Below the pieces are notes generated by a model. That model saw only the letters and a list, made by a program, of their open reading frames with translations, made no database searches and was not told the DNA's origin. 64,000 bases of DNA from Sphingosinicella sp963974575 (GTDB lineage: Bacteria; Pseudomonadota; Alphaproteobacteria; Sphingomonadales; Sphingomonadaceae): positions 372,001-436,000 of the forward strand of contig NZ_CAXBBQ010000001.1 of the NCBI RefSeq assembly GCF_963974575.1, given 5' to 3'. The stretch's first letter is position 1; each line of letters begins with the position of its first letter. Position numbers and translations under genes: made by a program. This document shows, in pieces, positions 9,175 to 16,294 of this stretch.

Positions 9175-10098
9175 TCAGCCCTTCGCCGAGGCTTCAAGCT
9201 CGGCGATCCGCTCGCTGCACACGGCGTGGACGACGCGGCCGAGCTCCTCCACCTGCTCACCGAGCCACGTGAGTTCTTCCTCGCTGATGCGGTAATGCTT
9301 CGAGTAGCGGGCCTTCACATAGGCTTGCTTCAGCTTCTCGAACATCGCGCGCTGCTTGCGGTTGTCCTCGGGCCAGACATACATCAATCGGCGGTCGATA
9401 AGGTTGGCCTGAGAGCGCAGAAAACCCAGGTTGTGAACGTGAGGGGTATAGAACGTGCAGACCAGAAGGACGCAGTGGTAGAGGCGTTCCGTTGCCTGAT
9501 GTAAGTCGAAAACCGCTTTTTTCCGTTTACCGCGTGCTTCGGCGTCTTTGTATCCATCGAAGAAATCGACGGAGCTGGTCATCCACTCATCGAAGTATTC
9601 CCGCGCCATTTTGAGCGCATCCTTCGGCGTCTTGGGCTTTGGCGTGTGAAGCACGCTGTCGTCACTCTGGTAGAGCGCGATGCCGTCTTTCGCGACGTCC
9701 ATGAAGAAGTAGCGGCCATGTGCGAGGCCATCGTTCACCTCCTGCAGCGTGTGCACGATGAAGTTGACCGGGGTCTTGATGCTCTTCGTGATGCCGTACT
9801 CGCGGTGGAACCTCTCCTCGGCCTTCACCCAGTATTTCACATAATCGGTGAGCCGCTTGTCGTTGACGATGACAAGGAGGTCGAAGTCTGACTTGTAGCC
9901 CTTGGCGGTGTGCGGCTCATCGACCCAGCCGCCGCGTGCATAGCTGCCGTAGAGGATGACCTTGGTGATACGGCCCTTCTTCTTCCACTGGTGCTGGGCA
10001 AGCGCGAGGGTATCGTTGAATTCCTCGAACAGAATCTCGACGACACGCTCAAGCTCGCGTTGCTTTGCGGGCGGAAGATGATCGAGGCTCGTGCGCAT
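9175..10098 (-). CDS. Nucleotidyltransferase (MNT-type) fused to HEPN domain
   Basis: Protein of 307 aa with an N-terminal minimal nucleotidyltransferase and a C-terminal helical HEPN-like domain (about 160-290). The nucleotidyltransferase motif GSYARGGW is at 51-58 and the metal-binding pair D71-F-D73 follows. In two-gene MNT/HEPN toxin-antitoxin pairs, MNT modifies the HEPN RNase to silence it; here both are in one chain. I could not find a convincing R-x4-6-H RNase motif, so RNase activity is unproven. The start at 10098 is chosen because an AGGAAGG site precedes it; an in-frame ATG at 10140 would add 14 residues. The gene lies in the island, convergent with the helicase operon. Possible roles are toxin-antitoxin or defence accessory. 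Confidence 0.75.
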   Translation of the reverse strand: MRTSLDHLPPAKQRELERVVEILFEEFNDTLALAQHQWKKKGRITKVILYGSYARGGWVDEPHTAKGYKSDFDLLVIVNDKRLTDYVKYWVKAEERFHREYGITKSIKTPVNFIVHTLQEVNDGLAHGRYFFMDVAKDGIALYQSDDSVLHTPKPKTPKDALKMAREYFDEWMTSSVDFFDGYKDAEARGKRKKAVFDLHQATERLYHCVLLVCTFYTPHVHNLGFLRSQANLIDRRLMYVWPEDNRKQRAMFEKLKQAYVKARYSKHYRISEEELTWLGEQVEELGRVVHAVCSERIAELEASAKG

Positions 10099-10168
10099 AG
10101 GAGACCTTCCTAGCAACTCAGGCATGACTTTGCACTGCAAGAACAGGCTGTTGCTGTGGGCAATGGCA

Positions 10169-10196
10169 CCGCAACCCCCTGATCAGAGGGTTGCGG
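10169..10196 (-). terminator. Hairpin at the end of the sigma-like gene
   Basis: Perfect 9-bp stem (CCGCAACCC / GGGTTGCGG) spanning the stop codon of the sigma-like gene, with a further short CT/AG pairing in the loop. No T-run follows, so it is at best a weak intrinsic terminator or an RNA-stabilising 3' hairpin. Confidence 0.4.
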
Positions 10197-10587
10197 CCTT
10201 GTGGAGCGCCACCAGTGCCGCCGCCATGCGGGTTTCCACGTCGCGGACCGAGAGGCCCAGCCGCAGCGCGATGCGGTCGTTGAGCAGCCCGTCCCAGGCA
10301 AGCTCCATGACCTGCTGCGATACCGGATCCAGTGCCGCGAACGCTTCCCGGTAGGGCTTGCCGATCTTCATGATGTGCCGGATGGCCTTTCGCATGTGCC
10401 AGCGCACCCGGCATTCACCGATCCCGAGCTCTGCGGCGATCTCGGCGTAGGATTTGCCTTCGACCCTGTGGGCGATGAACACCATCAGCGTTCGCTCGGG
10501 GAGCTTCCGCAGCCATGCCCGCATCACCGCGTGACGATCCCGCTCAAGGGGCACGCTGGGTTCAGATACAGATTTTCCGTTCATCAT
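10183..10587 (-). CDS. Tandem sigma-70 region-4-like helix-turn-helix protein
   Basis: Small DNA-binding protein of 134 aa with two sigma-region-4-like units: residues about 25-72 (LPERTLMVFIAHRVEGKSY then an HTH) and about 84-130 (LDPVSQQVMELAWDGLLN then an HTH). No region 2 is present, so it is unlikely to act as a complete sigma factor and more likely binds DNA as a regulator of the island. The start is the first of two adjacent ATGs, after a strong GGAAGGGAG site; the longer upstream reading frame has no support. It is divergent from the AlpA-like gene across a hairpin-rich spacer. Similar sigma-like HTH proteins sit in alphaproteobacterial integrative elements. The target is unknown. Confidence 0.75.
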   Translation of the reverse strand: MMNGKSVSEPSVPLERDRHAVMRAWLRKLPERTLMVFIAHRVEGKSYAEIAAELGIGECRVRWHMRKAIRHIMKIGKPYREAFAALDPVSQQVMELAWDGLLNDRIALRLGLSVRDVETRMAAALVALHKAATL

Positions 10588-11055
10588 GCTTCTCCCTTCC
10601 AACAGCCGCGGCCCCGGCCGGAGGGCGGGGGCGGGCGGCAGGAACGGGATCAGGCGGGCCGCATGAGGCGGCCTGCACCCGAAGGGCTGGAACGAGAGTG
10701 GAAGACCTGCCGCAGGCAGGTTGCAGGCCGGCGCGGCCCGCCTAAAGCCCGTGACGCCCGCTCCCCGCCGGAACAGACGGATCAAACACGCCGCCGGGCA
10801 AAAGCCCGGCACCTGATTCGCGCGCCGATCCGGCGCGCGGGACATCATGAGACACCAGCTCAGCATCGCCGTGATCTGCCGCAAAAAATCTTTGGCGGCG
10901 AACTGACGTGCGCTGACATCCGGTGACGTCCTGGGCGATCCCACGGGACCGTTTGCGTTGAGGTGGCACCATTTCCGCCACTCTTGACGCCAGTACCGGA
11001 CCCGGCATCCTGACCCGACTGGGGAAGCTGACAACCGCTGAAGGAAGGACCAGCC
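10588..11055. promoter_or_regulatory. 468-base divergent control region with four perfect hairpins
   Basis: No gene fits here. Four perfect inverted repeats lie in a row: 10657-10673 (6-bp stem GGCCGC), 10705-10721 (7-bp stem ACCTGCC), 10793-10810 (7-bp stem GCCGGGC, AAAA loop) and 10819-10839 (8-bp stem CGCGCGCC). The region separates two divergent regulator genes, so it must contain their promoters and probably binding sites for one or both proteins. It could also encode a structured RNA. A good AAGGAAGGA ribosome site for the AlpA-like gene is at its right end. Confidence 0.5.
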
Positions 11056-11289
11056 ATGTCCCATGACCGCATCCTGCGCCTCAAAGCCGTGCTCGACCGC
11101 ACGGGGCTCAGGCGCTCGACACTCTACCGGAAGATGCAGGCCGGGAGTTTTCCGAAGCAGGTTCGGATCAGCACGCGCTGCACCGGCTGGCGCGAGTCCA
11201 CCGTCAGCGCATGGATGAAGAACCCCATGTTCTACGAGGCCGGGAACGACAATGAGGACATCTGCGGCGCCGGCCATGACCGGGGATGA
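11056..11289 (+). CDS. AlpA-family regulator (MerR-like winged HTH)
   Basis: Protein of 77 aa with the AlpA pattern: RLKAVLDRTGLRRSTLYRKM (first HTH helices, residues 8-27), then FPKQVRIS and a conserved CTGWRESTVSAWM block at about 49-61. AlpA-type proteins of prophages and integrative elements turn on integrase or excision genes, and a few act as recombination directionality factors. It lies 270 bases upstream of the serine recombinase on the same strand, so control of excision is the natural guess. A strong AAGGAAGGA site precedes the ATG. The last about 15 residues overlap the next small gene. Confidence 0.8.
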   Translation: MSHDRILRLKAVLDRTGLRRSTLYRKMQAGSFPKQVRISTRCTGWRESTVSAWMKNPMFYEAGNDNEDICGAGHDRG

Positions 11290-11461
11290 GACGCCGGAGC
11301 CGTTGGCGCCTGCCGTGGCGAATGACAATGCCGCAGCGCTCGACCCTGCCGGCGTCGATGCCGCGCTCACTCGCATTGCCGAGGCGGTCGGACGTCACAT
11401 CGCTCGCGAGCATATGCGTGTCCGCAAGGCCGCCAATGACAATGACGGCGACAGCGGGTAG
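11252..11461 (+). CDS. Small NDN-rich hypothetical protein
   Basis: Predicted protein of 69 aa, overlapping the end of the AlpA-like gene in another frame. An in-frame ATG at 11276 is an alternative start. It has no recognised domain. The sequence is acidic and Ala-rich with two copies of the tetrapeptide ANDN (VANDNAAAL and AANDNDGDS). The NDN tripeptide also occurs near the end of the AlpA-like protein. Its position between AlpA and the recombinase suggests co-transcription with both. The function is unknown; a role as a small accessory to recombination is only a guess. Confidence 0.5.
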   Translation: MRTSAAPAMTGDETPEPLAPAVANDNAAALDPAGVDAALTRIAEAVGRHIAREHMRVRKAANDNDGDSG

Positions 11462-11558
11462 GATGCACGCAGCGGCTCGCCGATCATATGTCCCCGTCCT
11501 CTTGATGCGACGGCGTCTCCCGGCTGGGGCCTTTATCTCTTTTCGAAGGTGATGACGC

Positions 11559-13253
11559 ATGACCCGCGCTGCGCTTTATGCACGCTATTCCTCCGACCAG
11601 CAGAGTGCGGCCTCGATCGAGGACCAGCTTCGTATCTGCCGCGAACGCGCGGGCCGCGAAGGCTGGACCGAGGTCCATGCCTATGAGGATGCCGCCATCT
11701 CCGGCGCCAGCGTCACGCTCCGCCCCGGCATCCGGCAGCTCCTGCGGGACGCCGAGCGCGGAACCTTCGATGTCGTTCTCGCCGAGGCGCTCGACCGCGT
11801 GTCGCGCGATCAGGCCGATGTCGCGACGCTCTACAAGCATCTGCAGTTTGCAGGCGTGACCCTGGTCACGCTCGCCGAAGGCGAGATCAGCGAGCTTCAT
11901 GTCGGGCTCAAGGGCACAATGAACGCGCTGTTCCTCAAAGATCTCGCGAAGAAGACGCACCGCGGCCTGCGCGGGCGTGTCGAGAAGGGGCTTTCCGCAA
12001 GTCGCGCCGCCTACGGCTACAGGATCGTGCGCCGCCTGACCGCCGACGGCGAGCTGGTGCGCGGCGAGCGCGCCGTCGATCCGGCCGAAGCCGAGGTCGT
12101 GCGACGCATCTTCAAGGCGTTTTCTTGTGGCACGAGCCCGCGCGCGATTGCGCGCGATCTCAATGCCGAGGGCATACCTGGACCCCACGGGCGGACATGG
12201 CGCGACACGACGATTCGCGGTCGTGCAAGCTGCGGCACGGGAATCCTCAACAATACCCTTTATGCCGGTGTCCTCTCATGGAACCGCAAGCGCTACCTCA
12301 AGGACCCGGCCACGGGTCGGAAGGTGGCCCGGCTCAACCCCGAAGCAGAATGGGTGGAGGTCCCGGTTCCACACCTTCGCATCGTTGACGATGCGCTCTG
12401 GCAGGCGGTGCGCGCCCAGCAGGCGGTCCTGACGCAACGGTTCGAAGCGGCGACGGCGGGGATGGTCGCGGCGCGCGCGCGGAAGTTCAATGAACTGCGC
12501 CGCCCCGTGCATCTGCTCTCGGGGCTTCTGGAATGCGGGGTGTGCGGCGGCGTCTACGGCATCGTGGTCAAGGACCGCTATGGCTGCATCAACCGCAACC
12601 GGCACGGCACCTGCACCAACCCGCGCTCGATCCGGCGCCCTCATCTTGAGGAACGCGCGCTGGCCGGCATCCGCGACCGGCTCGTCTCGCCCGAGAAGGT
12701 CGAGGCGGCTGTCAAAGCCTATGCGCAGCAGATCAATGAGGCGAATCGCGAGCGCCGGGCAAAGGCCGAGGCCGACCGGCAGGCGCTAGGCAAGGTTGAG
12801 CGGGCCATTGCCGGGATCATGGCGGCGATCGAGGACGGTATGTATCAGGCGACCATGAAGGCGCGGATGGCGGAGCTGGAGCGGCAGAAGGTCCGTCTCA
12901 AAGAAAAGCTGTCAGAGGCCCCGGCGAGCGTGCCTGACATCCATCCCGGCATCGCCGAGGTCTACCGGCGCAAGGTCGAGCGACTCGTCGAGACGCTCGA
13001 AGACCCCGCCACGCGCGCCGAGGCTGCGGCCGATATCCGGTCGCTTGTCGGCAAGATCGTGCTGTTCCCCGGCGACAAGCGCGGCGAGGTCCATGCCACG
13101 CTCCACGGCGCGCTCATGGGCATCCTCGACTTCGTCGGAGGCGATGGATCGGGCGGCGCGCGCCCTCGCCATGTTACGCAGAAGGCGGTATCGGGTTCTC
13201 AAAATCCACCATTTTCGCATCGGCCTGAACCGAATCGCCACACACCCCAGTGA
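11559..13253 (+). CDS. Large serine recombinase (island integrase)
   Basis: Site-specific recombinase of 564 aa that should integrate and excise the island. Residues 1-150 form the resolvase catalytic domain, starting with LYARYSS, where S11 is the likely nucleophile. A Recombinase domain covers about 150-290. A zinc ribbon has C326, C329, C343 and C352, followed by a charged helix at about 385-430 that fits the coiled coil of this family. The ATG follows an AAGGTGA site. The last about 20 residues are unusual and Pro/His-rich and run to the island edge, which suggests they are encoded partly by the attachment region. The gene ends 22 bases from the stop of chromosomal egtD. Confidence 0.92.
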   Translation: MTRAALYARYSSDQQSAASIEDQLRICRERAGREGWTEVHAYEDAAISGASVTLRPGIRQLLRDAERGTFDVVLAEALDRVSRDQADVATLYKHLQFAGVTLVTLAEGEISELHVGLKGTMNALFLKDLAKKTHRGLRGRVEKGLSASRAAYGYRIVRRLTADGELVRGERAVDPAEAEVVRRIFKAFSCGTSPRAIARDLNAEGIPGPHGRTWRDTTIRGRASCGTGILNNTLYAGVLSWNRKRYLKDPATGRKVARLNPEAEWVEVPVPHLRIVDDALWQAVRAQQAVLTQRFEAATAGMVAARARKFNELRRPVHLLSGLLECGVCGGVYGIVVKDRYGCINRNRHGTCTNPRSIRRPHLEERALAGIRDRLVSPEKVEAAVKAYAQQINEANRERRAKAEADRQALGKVERAIAGIMAAIEDGMYQATMKARMAELERQKVRLKEKLSEAPASVPDIHPGIAEVYRRKVERLVETLEDPATRAEAAADIRSLVGKIVLFPGDKRGEVHATLHGALMGILDFVGGDGSGGARPRHVTQKAVSGSQNPPFSHRPEPNRHTPQ

Positions 13254-13290
13254 AATGGGGCAGTGAAATGGATCGTCATGGCTCCATTTC
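13245..13290. other. Candidate attachment site (right end of island)
   Basis: An 11-bp direct repeat CAGTGAAATGG occurs at 13248-13258 and 13261-13271. The second copy also forms an inverted repeat with CCATTTC at 13284-13290 around a 12-base centre. CCCCA/TGGGG flank the first copy. The block covers the recombinase stop codon and the egtD stop codon, exactly where the island must meet the chromosome. Serine recombinases use short, imperfectly symmetric att sites, so this is the best candidate. The exact crossover dinucleotide cannot be read without the left end. Confidence 0.4.
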
Positions 13291-14238
13291 GTCTGCGCCG
13301 CCCCGCCAGAGGTGCAGGCTGAACAGGCCGCGCGCGTCCGTCCAGTAGCGGACGGGTCGCCACCCGGCGGCGCGGGCCAGCAGGCGCGCCTCCTCGATCG
13401 TGTATTTGTGGCTGTTTTCGGTGTGGATTGTCTCCTCCTCGCGGAGGCTGAATGTTTCGCCGGCCGCATGGAAGCGGACATCGCGCGTTGCGGCGAGGTG
13501 CATTTCGATGCGCCCCAGATCGTCGTTCCACAGTGCGCGGTGTTCGAAGGCATCCAGCGGGATATCGCCGCCGAGTTCGCGATTGATGCGTGCGAGCAGG
13601 TTGAGGTTGAACGCGGCGGTGACGCCTGCCGAATCGTCATACGCCGCCTCGATCAGGCGCGGGTTCTTGCGCAGATCGATGCCGATGGCGAGCCACGGCG
13701 CCTCCCCAAGCGTGGCACGGAACGCGCGCAGCAGATCGACGGCGGCAGCGTGCGTGAGGTTGCCGATCGTGGAGCCGGGGAAGAAGCCGATCATCGGGCG
13801 ACCTTCCACGGCGCCGGGAAGTGCGATCGGCTTGGTGAAGTCTGCCGCCACCGGCAGGATACGGAGCCGAGGCAGCGCCTGTGCCAGCCGGGCAGCGGCA
13901 TCGCGCAGGAAGTCCGCGGAAATGTCGATCGGCACGTAAGTGGCGGCGCGCACAGCCTCCACGAACACGGGGGTTTTCGTCGAGGAACCGGAGCCGAACT
14001 CGACAACCACCTTGCCGGTGCCCGCGATCCGTCCGATTTCTGGTGTGTGCGCATCCAGAAGGCCCGTTTCGGTACGGGTCGGATAATATTCGGGAAGCTC
14101 AGTGATCTCTTCGAAAAGCTCGGAGCCGCGACGGTCGTAGAGGTAGCGTGCGGGGATCACCTTGCGAGGCTGCGACAGGCCCCGCACCACGGCGTCCGCA
14201 AAATCACTTTTCGGCAGGGTATCCGCAACTGACGTCAT
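13276..14238 (-). CDS. egtD: L-histidine N-alpha-methyltransferase EgtD
   Basis: SAM-dependent enzyme of 320 aa that trimethylates histidine to hercynine, the first step of ergothioneine synthesis. Family landmarks are the N-terminal KVIPARYLYDRRGSELFEEI block, the SAM loop VVEFGSGSSTKT, VPIDIS, and FFPGSTIGN in the middle, followed by HTENSHKY near the C-terminus. The start at 14238 follows an AGGAA site and gives the normal length. It is 13 bases downstream of egtB on the same strand, so the two form an operon. Its 3' end is the chromosomal boundary of the island but the coding sequence looks complete, so integration did not disrupt it. Confidence 0.95.
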   Translation of the reverse strand: MTSVADTLPKSDFADAVVRGLSQPRKVIPARYLYDRRGSELFEEITELPEYYPTRTETGLLDAHTPEIGRIAGTGKVVVEFGSGSSTKTPVFVEAVRAATYVPIDISADFLRDAAARLAQALPRLRILPVAADFTKPIALPGAVEGRPMIGFFPGSTIGNLTHAAAVDLLRAFRATLGEAPWLAIGIDLRKNPRLIEAAYDDSAGVTAAFNLNLLARINRELGGDIPLDAFEHRALWNDDLGRIEMHLAATRDVRFHAAGETFSLREEETIHTENSHKYTIEEARLLARAAGWRPVRYWTDARGLFSLHLWRGGADEMEP

Positions 14239-14251
14239 GACGCATCCGTTC

Positions 14252-15442
14252 CTAAATGTCCTTCGCCAGCCGCACGCCGGTGAATTGCCAGCGCTGGTGG
14301 GGATAGAAGAAGTTGCGATAGGTGGGGCGGGTGTGGCCTTCGGGCGTCGCGCACGACGCGCCGCGCAGGACAAACTGCCCGCACATGAACTTGCCGTTAT
14401 ACTCCCCCACCGCGCCTGCGGCCGGGCGGAAGCCGGGGTAGGCGGCGTAGGCGCTCTGGGTCCATTGCCAGCAGGTGCCGAACATTTGGGAAAGCGCCGC
14501 GTTTTCGGCCATCGCTTCCCATTCTGCCTCGCGCGGCAGGCGCGCGCCGGCCCAGCGCGCGAAGGCATCGGCCTCGAAGTAGCTGACATGCGTCGTCGGC
14601 GCTGCGGGATCGACCGGCTGCCGCCCGGCGAGGGTCATGGTGGACCAGCCGTCGTCTTCGCGCCGCCAGTAGAGCGGCGCCGTGACGTCATTCTGCTCGG
14701 CCCATGCCCAACCGTCCGAAAGCCAGAGCGTCGGCGTGCGGTAGCCGCCGTCGTCGATGAACGCGGCCCATTCGGCATTCGTCACGAGTCGCGATCCGAG
14801 CGCGAAGGTCTGCAGCAGTTCGGGATGGCGGGGCGTTTCACAGTCGAACGCGAAGCCGTCTCCGGCGTGGCCGATGGAAACGATGCCCCCGGGATGCGCC
14901 AGCCAATCATGGGCATCGGCATCCGCCGCCGGGAAAGGGGCGATCTTCGCATAGACGGGCGCGACGGGGTTTTCCGAGAATAGGTGCAAGATGTCGGTCA
15001 GCAGCAGTTCCTGATGCTGCTGCTCGTGGTGGCAGCCGAGCGTGACGAGCGCTCGCGCGGTTTCCGGCAGTTCATCGATCGCGCGGTCGAGCGCAGCATC
15101 GACGTGGGCTCGCCAGGCGAGGATTTCGGTGAGTGCCGGCCGCGTCAGCATCCCGCGCCGGTCGCGGCGTAGGCGCGGCCCGGCCGCTTCGTAGTAGCTG
15201 TTGAACAGGAAGCCGTACGCCGGATCGAACACGCGGTAGCCCGGCACATGCGGGGTCAGCACGAAGGTTTCGAAGAACCATGTCGTATGCGCGAGGTGCC
15301 ATTTCGCTGGACTTGCATCGGGCATCGACTGCGCGCTTGCGTCGGCGTCCGAAAGTGGCGCGGCGAGATCGAGGCTGTGCTGCCGTGTGTCTGAAAAGAG
15401 ACGGCGGAGCGCGGCGTGCACAGAAACCGTTTTTGAAGCCAT
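14252..15442 (-). CDS. egtB: Ergothioneine biosynthesis protein EgtB (sulfoxide synthase)
   Basis: Non-haem iron enzyme of 396 aa that joins hercynine to a thiol donor and oxygen to make the sulfoxide intermediate. An N-terminal DinB-like domain carries the iron-binding H-x3-H-x-E motif (HEQQHQE at about residue 135), and the C-terminal formylglycine-generating/sulfatase-modifying-like domain includes GTCWQWTQS and the final WQFTGVRLAKDI. The ATG at 15442 follows a near-perfect AGGGAGGA site, while the longer frame upstream has none. It is first in the egtB-egtD operon. No egtA, egtC or egtE gene is adjacent, as in many proteobacteria that use only egtB and egtD plus a lyase elsewhere. Confidence 0.95.
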   Translation of the reverse strand: MASKTVSVHAALRRLFSDTRQHSLDLAAPLSDADASAQSMPDASPAKWHLAHTTWFFETFVLTPHVPGYRVFDPAYGFLFNSYYEAAGPRLRRDRRGMLTRPALTEILAWRAHVDAALDRAIDELPETARALVTLGCHHEQQHQELLLTDILHLFSENPVAPVYAKIAPFPAADADAHDWLAHPGGIVSIGHAGDGFAFDCETPRHPELLQTFALGSRLVTNAEWAAFIDDGGYRTPTLWLSDGWAWAEQNDVTAPLYWRREDDGWSTMTLAGRQPVDPAAPTTHVSYFEADAFARWAGARLPREAEWEAMAENAALSQMFGTCWQWTQSAYAAYPGFRPAAGAVGEYNGKFMCGQFVLRGASCATPEGHTRPTYRNFFYPHQRWQFTGVRLAKDI

Positions 15443-15470
15443 GCGTCCTCCCTGTTCGGGAAGGCCGCGT

Positions 15471-16031
15471 TCAGCCGTCCCGGTTGGCGCCCGGAACCCA
15501 GAGCACGTCAGCCCTGCCCTTTTCGTTACAGTGACGTGCCATGACAAACAAATGATCCGACAAACGGTTCAAATATTTGATCGGCAGATCGCCGAGGGCA
15601 TCGGTTTCATTGGCTTCCACGGCGATGCGCTCGGCGCGGCGAACGACGGTACGCGCGACGTGAAGGTGCGCGGCAAGCGCCGATCCGCCGGGCAGGATGA
15701 AGCTGGTGAGCGGTTCCAGATCAACGTTCATCGCGTCGATTTCGCGCTCCAGCCGATCGACCTGGGCCTGCGTGACGCGGAGCGCGCCCGTGATCTCTCC
15801 GGGCGTCGCGAGGTCGGCGCCGAGGTCGAACAGGTCGTTCTGGATGCGCGCGAGCATCGCATCGTCCGCGCCTTCGGCATGGAGCCGCGCGACGCCGATC
15901 GCGCTGTTCGCCTCGTCTGCGGTGCCGTACGCGGCGACCCGCATATCGTGCTTGGCGCGGCGGCTGCCATCGACGAGGCCTGTCGTGCCGTCGTCGCCGG
16001 TGCGCGTGTAGATCTTGTTGAGCTTGACCAT
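15471..16031 (-). CDS. PduO-type ATP:cob(I)alamin adenosyltransferase
   Basis: Enzyme of 186 aa that transfers adenosyl from ATP to cob(I)alamin to make coenzyme B12. The family start is clear: KIYTRTGDDGTTGL at residues 6-19 (ATP-binding), then VAAYGTADEANSAIG, FILPGGS, VARTVVRRAER around residue 130, and YLNRLSDHLFVMAR near the end. The length is normal for the family. It starts 4 bases after the HIG1-protein gene and is probably co-transcribed with it. Confidence 0.95.
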   Translation of the reverse strand: MVKLNKIYTRTGDDGTTGLVDGSRRAKHDMRVAAYGTADEANSAIGVARLHAEGADDAMLARIQNDLFDLGADLATPGEITGALRVTQAQVDRLEREIDAMNVDLEPLTSFILPGGSALAAHLHVARTVVRRAERIAVEANETDALGDLPIKYLNRLSDHLFVMARHCNEKGRADVLWVPGANRDG

Positions 16032-16035
16032 GAAA

Positions 16036-16239
16036 TCAGCCGCCGTTCCGGGTCATCATGATGAGAATGATGACGAGAAGGACGGTCACGCCCTGCAGCA
16101 GCACGCGGTAGCTCATCAGCTTGTTCGACTGCTGGCCGGTGATGTCCTTGCCGCGGGCCATCACGATGATGCCGCGCACGAGGACGGCGGCGGTCGCAAG
16201 CGCGCCGATAACGATGAGGGCGATGACGAGTCCGGTCAT
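16036..16239 (-). CDS. HIG1-type twin-transmembrane protein
   Basis: Membrane protein of 67 aa with two hydrophobic segments (about residues 3-26 and 44-62) joined by a short polar loop with MARGKDITGQQSNKLMSYRV, the signature of the HIG1 domain. Eukaryotic and alphaproteobacterial HIG1 proteins associate with cytochrome oxidase complexes, so a role in respiratory complex assembly is possible but not shown. It has no Shine-Dalgarno site: a good promoter lies so close to the ATG that the mRNA is probably leaderless. It is first in a two-gene operon with the cobalamin adenosyltransferase. Confidence 0.85.
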   Translation of the reverse strand: MTGLVIALIVIGALATAAVLVRGIIVMARGKDITGQQSNKLMSYRVLLQGVTVLLVIILIMMTRNGG

Positions 16240-16248
16240 GGGGCAAGA

Positions 16249-16276
16249 CTAATACGGGTTTCGGCGCCCATGTCAC
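16249..16276 (-). promoter_or_regulatory. Promoter of HIG1 gene, probably leaderless
   Basis: The -35 box GTGACA (16271-16276) and -10 box TATTAG (16249-16254) are 16 bases apart. The -10 ends 9 bases before the ATG at 16239, so transcription should begin at or next to the start codon. No ribosome-binding site is present. Confidence 0.55.
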
Positions 16277-16294
16277 GCCGCAGCGTGCCGGCGA

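Larger units (their letters stand above)
1..13271. mobile_element. Serine-recombinase island, right part (left end outside window)
   Basis: Accessory island inferred from its right end: a large serine recombinase whose stop codon lies about 20 bases from the chromosomal egtD gene, with AlpA-like and sigma-like regulators beside it. The cargo is a helicase-nuclease, a phosphoesterase, an SMC-like ATPase and a nucleotidyltransferase-HEPN protein, none of them normal neighbours of ergothioneine genes. Everything to the right looks like core chromosome. The left boundary is not in the window, so total size and full cargo are unknown. Island membership of the first three genes is inferred from continuity only. 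Confidence 0.6.

Noticed and set aside
13185..13230. tRNA remnant at the island edge (GGTTCTCAAAATCC looks a little like a T-arm)
   Set aside because: Two extra bases in the loop and no matching acceptor stem or anticodon arm; it is inside the recombinase reading frame.
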